A model generated the notes under the pieces. It was not told where the DNA came from. It saw nothing but the letters and a program-made list of their open reading frames with translations, and did not search any database. DNA of 64,000 bases, from contig NZ_JMIY01000007.1 in assembly GCF_000685155.1 (NCBI RefSeq), positions 237,041-301,040 of the forward strand. The letters are read 5' to 3'. The DNA comes from Candidatus Methanoperedens nitratireducens (GTDB taxonomy: Archaea > Halobacteriota > Methanosarcinia > Methanosarcinales > Methanoperedenaceae). Every line of letters begins with the position of its first letter. Positions within the stretch are counted from its first letter, which is position 1. Below, piece after piece: positions 36,186 through 45,443 of this stretch. A program made the position numbers and the translations under genes.

Positions 36186-37204
36186 AAAGCTTAATTACAT
36201 CTGACTCTTATTATTATCGCATGGGAACCGGGACTCCATCAGTAATCATCGGAAGGACATCAGAAGAGGTGATGGCAGCAGCTTTTAAAAACCTTCCTGA
36301 AGTTAATAACTATGCTATCAAAGTAAATCTCTGCACAATAGCATCTTCTCCAGTAACAACGAGCGTTGAATCCGTGAGGGATGTGATAACGCGCATACTG
36401 GAGATCAACCCGGATGCCAGGATAAAGGTTGTTGAATCCGATGCCACAGCTCTGAATGCTGATATCGCTTTTAAGCGTCTTGGATACACAGAGCTCGAAC
36501 ACACGGAGGTTGTAAACCTATCAAAGGATGATTCGGTAAAGGCGGATATAGATGGTCTGATTATTGGCACGCTTAATATTCCCCTCACACTGTACGAATG
36601 CGAATGCCTGATTAATATGGCACGATTGAAGACCCATGTTTTTACAAAGGTGAGCCTGGGAGCAAAGAATCTTTTTGGCCTGATCACAAGGAAGGATAAG
36701 GAGAGCCTTCATCCTTTTCTTGATAGCATTATTGTTGATCTCATAGGATTCTATAGACCGGATCTTACCATTATTGAGGGGAATATGGGCATTGAGGGCA
36801 GAGGACCTGTGGATGGGCTGCTCAGGCAGGATAACGTTTTTATAGCAGGAGATGATGTTCTATCTACAGACCTCGTTGCAGCGGCTTACATGGGAATAAA
36901 AAAAGTACCTCATCTTGAACTGGCAAAGAAGGTTCTTGGTAAAAGAGACATACAGATCACAGGCAAAGCAGAACTCCTTAATAACCCGTATCCATATAAA
37001 ACGATGGGGTTTCTGCCCTGCAGCACTACAGGGCTTGGTTTTTATGTCGCATCCATCGGGAGGCGTCTTGAGATGCTCGGGAACTCGATTGCGTTTGTCG
37101 GTGATGTCCTTGGAGCAGTAGACAGGGAGATGCTGAAGCAGAAGATATCATATCGTGATGCTGCCTCAATGCTGCTTCGCAGAGCGACTAAAATTGATAT
37201 ATAG
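36170..37204 (+). CDS. DUF362 domain protein (first of two)
   Basis: 344 residues. DUF362 features: NNYAIKVNLCTIASSPVTTS near the start, then NPDARIKVVESDATALNADI, LTLYECECLINMARLKTHVF (about 139-158), TKVSLGAKNLFGLITRKDKE and DLTIIEGNMGIEGRGPVDGL. The family is of unknown function and is often linked to Fe-S proteins; here no 4Fe-4S motif is fused. It lies inside a glycan operon, overlapping the GT-C gene and 9 bp from the oxidoreductase gene. A second family member is at 54966 in the same locus. Confidence 0.82.
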   Translation: MAELLKSLITSDSYYYRMGTGTPSVIIGRTSEEVMAAAFKNLPEVNNYAIKVNLCTIASSPVTTSVESVRDVITRILEINPDARIKVVESDATALNADIAFKRLGYTELEHTEVVNLSKDDSVKADIDGLIIGTLNIPLTLYECECLINMARLKTHVFTKVSLGAKNLFGLITRKDKESLHPFLDSIIVDLIGFYRPDLTIIEGNMGIEGRGPVDGLLRQDNVFIAGDDVLSTDLVAAAYMGIKKVPHLELAKKVLGKRDIQITGKAELLNNPYPYKTMGFLPCSTTGLGFYVASIGRRLEMLGNSIAFVGDVLGAVDREMLKQKISYRDAASMLLRRATKIDI

Positions 37205-37213
37205 GATGGAAAA

Positions 37214-38230
37214 ATGAAGATCAACATAGGGATCATTGGCTGCGGAAACATAGCACAAAGTGTTCATCTTCCGATTCTCATCAAAAACCCAGATATAAAA
37301 TCTATCTTTGTCTCGGATACCGATATGAGAGCCCTGGAGAACACCTGCAAGCGCTTTGGTATTAAGGCATGCAGAAGCTTCCAGGATTACAGGAAATTCC
37401 TTGACCAGGTGGATGCTGTTTTTATACTGACCCCTCCCCATACCCATCATGCCCTGGTAATAGATTGCCTGAAGTACGGCAGGCATGTGTTTGTTGAAAA
37501 ACCACTATGTATGACGGCAGAAGAGGCAGTTGATATTAAAAAATTAGCAGAGGATACCGGCCTTATTGTCGAGACAGGCTATAATCTCAGATTCATGCCG
37601 CAGTTAAGATTAGCCAAGAAACTCTTGAAGAGGGGACATATCGGCAGGGTTATCACAGTGAACGGGTATTATCTTGCCGAAGCAGCCTATATGCGGGAGA
37701 ACAAAACATTCTATCTGGATCCGGATAAAGGAGGCGGTGTGCTAATGGACGGCTTATGCCACCTGATCGATATAAGTTCCTGGTTCATGGACAGCACTAT
37801 CGTGGAGGCCTATGGATTCACAGGTATATACGATGATCTGCCTGTTGATAATATCGCCAATATCTCTATAAGATTTGAGAACGGCATTACAGGTCACCTG
37901 CAGGCCATATGGGCACCGCTTTCAGAGTACCTGCATACGGGTGATCTCAAGACAATTAAGATTGTAGGCGACCAGGGGGTTCTTGCTCCTGAAATATACA
38001 GCGGCAGGATAAAGGAATACAGGACAAGGAAAGGAACCCATACCATTTATCCAAAGAATATGGATCTCAGGAATCCCATGTGGGCTCTGGGCAGATCCTA
38101 TCTGGACCAGGATACGGATTTTATTAATCGTATTAAAAAAGGATCAAATAATTTAAATAAGCTTAAAGAATCTGCACGCATAGTAGAGATACTGGATTCG
38201 ATTAAAAAATATGGAGCATTTAAAAAATAG
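37214..38230 (+). CDS. Gfo/Idh/MocA family oxidoreductase
   Basis: 338 residues. The N-terminal Rossmann fold begins INIGIIGCGNIAQSVHLPIL (GxGxxA, about 2-21); the EKPLCMTAEEAVDI strand holds the catalytic-type EKP motif (about 95-97). The C-terminal alpha/beta domain has GGGVLMDGLCHLIDISSWFM with the conserved D/H pair. It probably oxidises or reduces a sugar or nucleotide sugar with NAD(P). It overlaps the next GT-C gene by 20 nt, tying it to glycan synthesis. Confidence 0.9.
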   Translation: MKINIGIIGCGNIAQSVHLPILIKNPDIKSIFVSDTDMRALENTCKRFGIKACRSFQDYRKFLDQVDAVFILTPPHTHHALVIDCLKYGRHVFVEKPLCMTAEEAVDIKKLAEDTGLIVETGYNLRFMPQLRLAKKLLKRGHIGRVITVNGYYLAEAAYMRENKTFYLDPDKGGGVLMDGLCHLIDISSWFMDSTIVEAYGFTGIYDDLPVDNIANISIRFENGITGHLQAIWAPLSEYLHTGDLKTIKIVGDQGVLAPEIYSGRIKEYRTRKGTHTIYPKNMDLRNPMWALGRSYLDQDTDFINRIKKGSNNLNKLKESARIVEILDSIKKYGAFKK

Positions 38231-40226
38231 ATTCATCGTATCTCTTGTGCTGCTATTTGCATTCACTGTACGGATCATCGGTATAGGTGATCGTTCATTT
38301 GTTTTTGATGAAGCCATTTATGTAAAGATCGTAAAGGACATGGTAGCAAACGGTTACGACTGGCAGAGCATGAGGATGCTGGGTACAGCCCATCCTCCAG
38401 TTTATTTTATACTGATGGCTGTTATCTATAAGATTTTTAATTTTATGAGCGATGAGTTTTTATTCCGCTCAGTAACGGTATTGATATCAGTAATCGTTAC
38501 TTACTCTGTCTATAAATTAGGCTCGGAATACAGTACTCTTACAGGGATTATAGCCTCGTTTATTTTTGCTCTTAATCCTTACTTTGTGGCTTATTCCAGG
38601 TTTGCGACCCTTGATATGCTTACGGTCCTTTTCATAACATCGGGTATTTACTTTTATTCAAAGTACATATCATCTGATAGATTATATCTCCTGCAGATAG
38701 CAGGGGTCATGTTTGGCCTTGCGACATTCACCAAGGTCTATGCCGGTGTTTTTCTGCTTATAACCATTATCCACCTGTTGATAATAAACCAGAAACCCCG
38801 GAGGATAATCCAGTTCATGATTCCGTACGCTGCTGTAATACTCCTGATATCCCTTCTCCTCGGGCAGAGCATCTATTTTCCGTGGGTTATCCTCAAAACT
38901 TCTTATGGATGGAGTGTAGGGCAAAAAATTGCTTTTAACTGGGCACTGATAACTGTAAGCACTCATATAGGGTTCATATCCTTTGTTATCTCTATGATTG
39001 GGCTCGGATTGCTGACCGAGAAGGCTCTTCATGAGCGGCATTACCTGAGCGCTTTTTACGTGCTGGCTTTTATATTAAATATAATTATCTTCACAACTTT
39101 CTCCGGGACGTATTTCGCACGCTATCTTCTGATCCTCATGCCATCTATTTGCATATTTTTCGGATATTCAATGGAGAAGATAATTTATAAAATAAAAACC
39201 TTCAGAAGGTATACCGCAGTCATATTGATAGTATTCCTGCTGGCAGGATTATCCTCTGATTACAGCAGCACTGTTGATGGCTCTATCTATTCTGCTGCTC
39301 TTATCGATGACTGGTGGCATATAGATTCCTTAAAAGATGTGGCAGGATATATCTCAAACAATAATACCCCTTATTATATCACAGATAATAAAGACTTAAG
39401 CAGAGGCGGAGAATTCTTTATTACAAATGCCCATTACCCTGTTCTTGAGGCCTACAGCGGTATAAAAGGCGCGTTCTATATGGGCAATACACAGGACAAC
39501 ATCTATCTCTACTGGCTCGGGTATAAGGGCAGTGCACTTGGAACATTTCCACTCGATTCCCGGAGTGAGCTAAACGCTACCTATATCGTACTTGTGGATA
39601 AATACACGAAAGTTGCTCCTGAATATGTGCTCTACACCACCGATATCTCCTTCTCCTGGTCTATGAATGACTTCCTGAATGAATATCTTGTATATTATGA
39701 GAACGAGGGAAAATTCACAGATCGGTACGGTATCTCTTCCTATCTGTTCAAACGACATTCAAATAACACCTTTGCCAGAATGGAGGAACCAGCGATATTC
39801 ATAGGTGAACCGGCAGATAACTGGACCAAAAGTAATAATGGATGGATATATGGAGAAGCATGGAGCGAGGCAAAAAACCATTCAAGATATATCCAGAACC
39901 CCGGATCCGGGGGAATAGTTTTAACGATCCCTGATTCAGACTATGATTCCATGTTTGAGATCACGCTGCAGGATGTGGGCTATGATACCCTGGTTTTTGA
40001 GGTTGTCAGGGGTAGAATGAATATAACCCTTGGAGAGCTAAAACTTAATAATACAAAAAAGATAATCCAGCCAGAGTTCAGAGTCCCTGAAAAGGTATAC
40101 TCGGATGCATATCATACCAGGGACGGGGTTCAGCAGCAGTTCCTCATATGGAAAAAGGGCAATACCAGCGCAATTCCTGTATTTAAGGTATCGATATCCA
40201 GACTACCATATCCCGGCCAGCCTTGA
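38211..40226 (+). CDS. GT-C type membrane glycosyltransferase (PMT/ArnT-like)
   Basis: 671 residues. About 11 membrane helices fill the first 370 residues, with the acidic loop GDRSFVFDEAIYVKIVKDMV (about 25-44; FDE as catalytic candidate) and AHPPVYFILMAVIY. The C-terminal 300 residues form an extracytoplasmic domain. It is the last gene of the four-gene operon GT-C / DUF362 / oxidoreductase / GT-C, overlapping its predecessor by 20 nt. It ends 24 nt inside the convergent radical SAM gene. It probably transfers sugars from polyprenyl phosphate to surface glycans. Confidence 0.82.
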   Translation: MEHLKNRFIVSLVLLFAFTVRIIGIGDRSFVFDEAIYVKIVKDMVANGYDWQSMRMLGTAHPPVYFILMAVIYKIFNFMSDEFLFRSVTVLISVIVTYSVYKLGSEYSTLTGIIASFIFALNPYFVAYSRFATLDMLTVLFITSGIYFYSKYISSDRLYLLQIAGVMFGLATFTKVYAGVFLLITIIHLLIINQKPRRIIQFMIPYAAVILLISLLLGQSIYFPWVILKTSYGWSVGQKIAFNWALITVSTHIGFISFVISMIGLGLLTEKALHERHYLSAFYVLAFILNIIIFTTFSGTYFARYLLILMPSICIFFGYSMEKIIYKIKTFRRYTAVILIVFLLAGLSSDYSSTVDGSIYSAALIDDWWHIDSLKDVAGYISNNNTPYYITDNKDLSRGGEFFITNAHYPVLEAYSGIKGAFYMGNTQDNIYLYWLGYKGSALGTFPLDSRSELNATYIVLVDKYTKVAPEYVLYTTDISFSWSMNDFLNEYLVYYENEGKFTDRYGISSYLFKRHSNNTFARMEEPAIFIGEPADNWTKSNNGWIYGEAWSEAKNHSRYIQNPGSGGIVLTIPDSDYDSMFEITLQDVGYDTLVFEVVRGRMNITLGELKLNNTKKIIQPEFRVPEKVYSDAYHTRDGVQQQFLIWKKGNTSAIPVFKVSISRLPYPGQP

Positions 40227-41660
40227 GAATTTTCCGGTTAAAAATCGAAGATCAGATATAGATCTAATGTTCCTGGCTCTTCTCAGTATGTTATTCGGTT
40301 TTATCTCTTCACAGAAGCGGAATTTATAGAAATCTCTTATTAACCTTCTCTGAATACTTACAATCTCATCTTGCGTGAAATTACCTGTACCTGTTATTGA
40401 ATCCATATTCCTTAATCTTGAGAAATCATCAATCCTTATACCTTCTTTAGTCAGAAGATTATGGAGTTCCGTGCCAGGAAAAGGAGTGGCAATAGAAAAA
40501 AAGGCAGAATCAAGCCCGGAATTCCGGGCAAAATCAAGGGTATCAATGATCATCCCATCCGTCTCGCCAGGAAGACCTATAACAAAAAAACCATGCGTCC
40601 ATATACCCGCATCTCTTGCATACCTGATAACATCCCTTGTCCCTGATAAAGAAAGCGGTTTACGTATTATCCTGCGCAGAACATGCTCATTCCCGGACTC
40701 GATCCCGAAGGCAAGCTGATAGCAGCCGCTCTTTTTCATCCTGTATAAAAGATCCCTGGACAGGGTTGCTACCGAAACGCCGTTGGGTGTTGTCCAGGAG
40801 ATATCCAGGTCACGCTCGATGATCAGATCGCAGATCCTTGCCATTCGCTTCTTATTCAGCGAGATATTATCATCTACAAAATGGATCTCTTTGATTCTAT
40901 ATTTGTTTACAAGCTCCTCGATCTCCCGAACTACGTTCTCAGGACTTCTTGACCTCCATCTCTGTCCCCATACTGTTTTTATAGAGCAGAAGATACAATC
41001 ATTAGGACAGCCCCGGCTTGTAAGCATGGTGGTGAAGCGGCGGTTCTTCTGGCTTCCAGGGGCCTTTCCCATACGAATATACATCTCCATATGTACCAGG
41101 TGCCGTGCAGGGAAGGGAATTGAGTCAAGGTCCTGGATATGTGGTCTTGGCGGGTTTAAAACTGCTGAGGCTTTATCTTTAAAAGCCAGCCCCTGTATCT
41201 GTGAGAAATCCGGGTCTGAATACGAATTGACAAGCTCTAAAAAAGTCTCTTCCCCTTCACCGATAACCACACAATCTGCATCAGAGTTCTTTAAACAATC
41301 ATAAGGAAGAGAAGAGGGATGGGAGCCGCCGAGCACCTGAAGGGTATCTGGCATAACACACCTTAATATTGCTGATAATTTAGCAACATCGTCCCACATC
41401 AAGCTATATGCGCAGCCTATCCCTACGATATCAGGATTAGAATCTGATATTCTGGAGGCTAATCCCTCAACAGTCATCCCGATGTGCCTGAGCCCGTCCT
41501 CATCATGGGTTCCTTCTTCCACCATACCATCGATTATATTAACAATGTGACCTTCTTTCTCCAGGACCGCTGCTATGTAACACAGGCCGAGGGGAGGGGC
41601 AACCCCGTAGAACTCCTTTCTCCCAACCTTAATGGAGGGCTGAACAAGCGTTACTCTCAT
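40203..41660 (-). CDS. B12-binding-domain radical SAM protein
   Basis: 485 residues. The N-terminal cobalamin-binding-type domain (VTLVQPSIKVGRKEFYGVAP, then VLGGSHPSSLPYDCLKNSDA) is followed by a radical SAM core with CPNDCIFCS (CxxxCxxC, about 212-220). Further core strands are RIKEIHFVDDNISLNKKRMA, GCYQLAFGIESGNEHVLRRI and GIWTHGFFVIGLPGETDGM. The classic DxHxxGxxS pattern is not seen, so cobalamin may not bind tightly. Such proteins carry out methylations or rearrangements on lipids, sugars or cofactors. It is a single gene, convergent with the GT-C gene and divergent from 41756. Confidence 0.88.
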   Translation of the reverse strand: MRVTLVQPSIKVGRKEFYGVAPPLGLCYIAAVLEKEGHIVNIIDGMVEEGTHDEDGLRHIGMTVEGLASRISDSNPDIVGIGCAYSLMWDDVAKLSAILRCVMPDTLQVLGGSHPSSLPYDCLKNSDADCVVIGEGEETFLELVNSYSDPDFSQIQGLAFKDKASAVLNPPRPHIQDLDSIPFPARHLVHMEMYIRMGKAPGSQKNRRFTTMLTSRGCPNDCIFCSIKTVWGQRWRSRSPENVVREIEELVNKYRIKEIHFVDDNISLNKKRMARICDLIIERDLDISWTTPNGVSVATLSRDLLYRMKKSGCYQLAFGIESGNEHVLRRIIRKPLSLSGTRDVIRYARDAGIWTHGFFVIGLPGETDGMIIDTLDFARNSGLDSAFFSIATPFPGTELHNLLTKEGIRIDDFSRLRNMDSITGTGNFTQDEIVSIQRRLIRDFYKFRFCEEIKPNNILRRARNIRSISDLRFLTGKFSRLAGIW

Positions 41661-41755
41661 TTTTAAATTCCTTAGTAGCTTTTATTGTCTTCCATATATC
41701 AATACCTTCGCCAATAGAAAGCTTATTATCTACCAAAGCCCTTATCCGCATAATT

Positions 41756-43015
41756 ATGCTATATAGATATATTGTTATCATTATTATTTTATTAATCTCT
41801 AGCATTCAACCGACCATGGCCCTGTTTGAGCCCGGTGAGGTTGAGCCTGCTAAATACCATCAATTTGTAATAACAAGCGTTTCACCTGTTGAGTTCTATC
41901 CATCAGATGTCAGAACGATCAATATAACTATACAAAATATTTATGGATATCCAGCATTCGGTGTCACGACATTGACCGATAAGAATAAGGCAGATCCAAT
42001 AAAATTTACACATGAATTGAAGAAATACGTTGCTGACGAAATAGGCCCGAACCAGAACTTTACGGTTCAATATGAGGTCTACATCCAGGACACAGTTCCA
42101 AGAGGCACATACTACATTCCTCTCACGGTTTTCTGGTCAACAGTAAAGGATGGAACAGTAAAACGCCAGGAAGATCTATATATCGGGATTAAAATAATCG
42201 AGAACCCGGAAGTAATTAAAATTGGTATTGTAAATATTACCACAATTCCAGAGAATATAAAACCTGGGGATACATTTGGACTAAAGGTTACACTGAGAAA
42301 TATAGGCAATAGTAAACTTAACCAGATAAGAGCTTTACTTGATGTACGGATGCCGTTCTCAAGCGTTGGATCAAGTACTGAACAATATATTTCTTTACTG
42401 GAGCCAGGCCAGAGCGAAGAGGTTTTATTTAATCTGCTGGTGGATAAACAAACGCCCAGCCGGTTATATAATTTCAATTTTACACTTGAGTACAGGGATT
42501 ATACAAACAGATTGCAATCACAGCATAGCAGCTTCGGGATCAATGTGGAGGAGGTATCAGAAGCATACATTCAGGATGTGATCCTTAGTCCCACTACTCT
42601 CAACCCGGGAAGTGAAGGGATTATTATGGTCAAGGTCGCCAATGCCGGGACAAATGTAATTAAAAATGTAAGGGTTACTGTCTTCGGGGGGGAGAAGATA
42701 TTGACCCAGACCCAGAACTTTATAGGGATTATACGTCCCGGGACATCAGCATTAGAGACCACATCTTTTGGAGTACGCGTGGACCCTGAGATAGAGGTGG
42801 GGAATTACGGATTAAATATCAATATAAATTACGATGATGTGAACGGTGAGCACCGCTCCAGGTCAAACCTGTATATTATTAAAATTAGTGAAAAAAATTC
42901 AATAATTCCTGTGTCCAGTGAGATATTGGATTACATGCTCTACACATTTATATTTATGGCGATGAGTTATGGGATTTTCCTTATGGTTGGCTTCCAGATA
43001 AAGAGAAAGAAGTGA
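41756..43015 (+). CDS. Secreted COG1361/CARDB-like protein with C-terminal anchor
   Basis: 419 residues. A signal peptide (IVIIIILLISSIQPTMA) precedes Ig-like repeats: FYPSDVRTINITIQNIYGYP, IKPGDTFGLKVTLRNIGNSK and LNPGSEGIIMVKVANAGTNV, each giving a CARDB-type beta sandwich. A C-terminal helix (YMLYTFIFMAMSYGIFLMVG) and RKK tail anchor it. It is about the same length as the COG1361-like protein at 17445 and has the same layout, but is not next to an ABC transporter. A 272-residue membrane protein follows after 4 bp, so they probably act as a pair. The function is unknown. Confidence 0.78.
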   Translation: MLYRYIVIIIILLISSIQPTMALFEPGEVEPAKYHQFVITSVSPVEFYPSDVRTINITIQNIYGYPAFGVTTLTDKNKADPIKFTHELKKYVADEIGPNQNFTVQYEVYIQDTVPRGTYYIPLTVFWSTVKDGTVKRQEDLYIGIKIIENPEVIKIGIVNITTIPENIKPGDTFGLKVTLRNIGNSKLNQIRALLDVRMPFSSVGSSTEQYISLLEPGQSEEVLFNLLVDKQTPSRLYNFNFTLEYRDYTNRLQSQHSSFGINVEEVSEAYIQDVILSPTTLNPGSEGIIMVKVANAGTNVIKNVRVTVFGGEKILTQTQNFIGIIRPGTSALETTSFGVRVDPEIEVGNYGLNININYDDVNGEHRSRSNLYIIKISEKNSIIPVSSEILDYMLYTFIFMAMSYGIFLMVGFQIKRKK

Positions 43016-43019
43016 AAAA

Positions 43020-43838
43020 ATGTCGAAAACCAAAAAACTAATATCAATTTTAATAATAATTATCTATCTAATTTCACTTGTTCCTTTTATAATCGCTTCA
43101 AATGCCGGAGAGGCAGGCATTGTTATAGGCAATCAAAATATTGATGTGAACTCTTTACCCGATGATATCCAGGACATTCTGATATATAAGAAAGGCTCGT
43201 ATAATGCTATTTTAATAGAAGATCCTATCACAGAGGTAAACAAACTAAAAGGTCAGGTAGCAAAAGAAAGGAAATTAGTCCTATCTAAAGAAACCCAGGA
43301 TAAGGGCAGTTTTGTCAGTATAGCAGATATAGAAATGATTGTATATGTAACATCATACAACATAATAGACCAGCCATTTGAAAAACTAATTGTAGGAGAT
43401 GTAAAGAAACCAGAGTTCGGAGACATAATAGAGACTATAAATACTAAAATAGGGCAGATAAATAACTATATTTCAAGCACTGTTTTAACTCTCCCTCTAG
43501 TTCTGTCCATCTCCAAAGTAGCTTTCCTTGCAGGCGGACTGCTTGTGGTGCTTATACTGACCTTCTTACTCAACAGTATGGTTGCTCTATGGAATATACC
43601 TGCTATTATAGTGTTATATTCTTTCCAATCTTTCCTTGCAAATCTGGTTGCATTTCTGAACAATCTGGATGTTGATAGTACGAGTCTTATGTTTGGGCTT
43701 CTGTTTATAGTTGCTCTGCCCCTTACATTCTGGATACAGAGGTATGAGAGATCTGAAGAAGGCAGGCAAAAAATACATGAATTATATGAAAAAAATAATC
43801 AAATATTATCAAAGATAAAAAGTAAATTTGGGATGTAG
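43020..43838 (+). CDS. Membrane protein of unknown function
   Basis: 272 residues, not recognised. There is a signal-like N-terminal helix (LISILIIIIYLISLVPFIIA), an external domain of about 130 residues (SLPDDIQDILIYKKGSYNAI to the mid-region), and three membrane helices (about 160-245) before a charged coiled C-terminus (RYERSEEGRQKIHELYEKNN). It lies 4 bp after the COG1361-like gene and 50 bp before the flippase. Co-transcription suggests these two proteins form an envelope complex, perhaps connected with polysaccharide export (inference). Confidence 0.62.
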   Translation: MSKTKKLISILIIIIYLISLVPFIIASNAGEAGIVIGNQNIDVNSLPDDIQDILIYKKGSYNAILIEDPITEVNKLKGQVAKERKLVLSKETQDKGSFVSIADIEMIVYVTSYNIIDQPFEKLIVGDVKKPEFGDIIETINTKIGQINNYISSTVLTLPLVLSISKVAFLAGGLLVVLILTFLLNSMVALWNIPAIIVLYSFQSFLANLVAFLNNLDVDSTSLMFGLLFIVALPLTFWIQRYERSEEGRQKIHELYEKNNQILSKIKSKFGM

Positions 43839-43888
43839 TTTAAATAAGGATTGTATAACAGGGTGGCTGCGGGAAATATGTCGGGATT

Positions 43889-45406
43889 ATGAGCGGATCT
43901 TTAGGAAAAATCGCAAAGGGGGCAGCGATTGCATTTATTGGAATGCTAGCCTTCACTTTTTTTGAGTTTGTCACCAGGGTGATCATTGCCAGATATACGA
44001 CCCAGAGCGAGTACGGCGCCTTCAGTATCGGGTTTGCGCTGCTGAATATCTTTGTTATTATATCCTGTCTGGGACTGCATGGAGGAACTACACGGTGCAT
44101 TGCGTATTTCAGAGGGAAGGGTGAGAATGAAAAAGTTGCCGGGATAGTGTATTCATCTCTGCAGCTTTCTGTTGCAGCAGGACTGTTTTTCTTTCTGGTT
44201 GTTTTCTTTTCATCTGATTTTCTAAATGGGATATTCAATCTGGAACAGTCGATTGTACTGAAGCTGTTTGCAATAGCAATCCCGTTTCTTACGGTTATCG
44301 AAATCCTGTCATACGTTTTTATTGGATATGATAGAATAAAAGAAAAAGTTTATTTTAGAGATATCCTGATGTACCTGTTAAGGGTTTCCGGTATTATACT
44401 TGCCTTTGTTTTAGGATTTGGTTTTTTTGGCATGATGTATGCATATCTGCTTCCGACCGTGATCGTTGCAGTGGTATTTGTCTGGTATACTGTCAGGAAA
44501 ATATCTCTATATAAGCCAGATGATAATGCACCTGTAAGAAAAGAATTACTCCGCTTCTCCATACCATTGCTTGTTACATCCTTATCCACACTGATAATGT
44601 TGCGGACAGACACGCTAATGCTCGGGTATTTTAAGACCTCGGAGGTTGTAGGCCTGTACAATGCCGCCTACCCTGTTGCGCAGCTCATCCCCATTTTTTT
44701 ATTTTCAATGATTATTATATATGTCCCAATCTCTTCACAATTGTATTCAAGGAATCGTACCGAAGAGATGCGAAGAAACTATGTAGTGTTAACAAAATGG
44801 ATACTTGCTGCAACGCTTCCATTTTTCTTTGTGATATTTCTCTTTCCTGAAGCCGTGCTGTCTGCTATCTTCGGTTCTTCTTATGCGCATGCGGGCGATG
44901 TGCTGCGAATACTTGCAGCAGGGGGGTTCGTTCAGGCTTTCCTTGGACCGAATTCAGCTACGCTGGTGGTGATCGGGAAGACGAAGCTTAACATGATCGA
45001 TGATGTGACCGGCGCGATCATGAACGTATCTCTTAACGTGTTACTTATACCCGCGATGGGCATTATCGGCGCTGCTATTGCATCGACAGTATCTTTTAGC
45101 ATGGTCGCTGTGCTGAAATCTGTACAGATTTTTAGCTCTCACAGGCTGCATCCGTTCAGGGGAAATTATTTGAAACCTGTGATGACATCAACTGTTCTTA
45201 TATCTATTATCTATCTATTCGTCAATCCAGTAAACCTGATATGGATGCTGATTTTGCTTTTCTTTTTATTTATTGCTGTATATGGCATAAGTCTGGTTAT
45301 TACAAGAAGTCTTGATAATGAGGATATATTGATGTTTCTGGAAATCGAAAAGATGACAGGTATAGATGCTTCGAGTATGAAACGGATATTGAAAAGGTTT
45401 ATCTGA
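43889..45406 (+). CDS. Polysaccharide flippase (Wzx/MATE-like)
   Basis: 505 residues with about 14 membrane helices spread over the whole length. The beginning, KIAKGAAIAFIGMLAFTFFE and RVIIARYTTQSEYGAFSIGF, and the mid-region LRTDTLMLGYFKTSEVVGLY (about 237-256) are typical of polysaccharide-biosynthesis flippases. Such proteins move lipid-linked oligosaccharides across the membrane. It sits in the middle of the glycan locus between the anchor proteins and the phosphodiesterase. No clear ribosome site lies in front of the ATG. Confidence 0.88.
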   Translation: MSGSLGKIAKGAAIAFIGMLAFTFFEFVTRVIIARYTTQSEYGAFSIGFALLNIFVIISCLGLHGGTTRCIAYFRGKGENEKVAGIVYSSLQLSVAAGLFFFLVVFFSSDFLNGIFNLEQSIVLKLFAIAIPFLTVIEILSYVFIGYDRIKEKVYFRDILMYLLRVSGIILAFVLGFGFFGMMYAYLLPTVIVAVVFVWYTVRKISLYKPDDNAPVRKELLRFSIPLLVTSLSTLIMLRTDTLMLGYFKTSEVVGLYNAAYPVAQLIPIFLFSMIIIYVPISSQLYSRNRTEEMRRNYVVLTKWILAATLPFFFVIFLFPEAVLSAIFGSSYAHAGDVLRILAAGGFVQAFLGPNSATLVVIGKTKLNMIDDVTGAIMNVSLNVLLIPAMGIIGAAIASTVSFSMVAVLKSVQIFSSHRLHPFRGNYLKPVMTSTVLISIIYLFVNPVNLIWMLILLFFLFIAVYGISLVITRSLDNEDILMFLEIEKMTGIDASSMKRILKRFI

Positions 45407-45443
45407 GTCGCAGGTGAAATTTGTTATGATTTCAGGGTATTAT

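Noticed and set aside
43889-45406. Reading the flippase as a MATE drug exporter
   Set aside because: The location among glycosyltransferases and the polysaccharide-biosynthesis N-terminus favour a lipid-linked glycan flippase.
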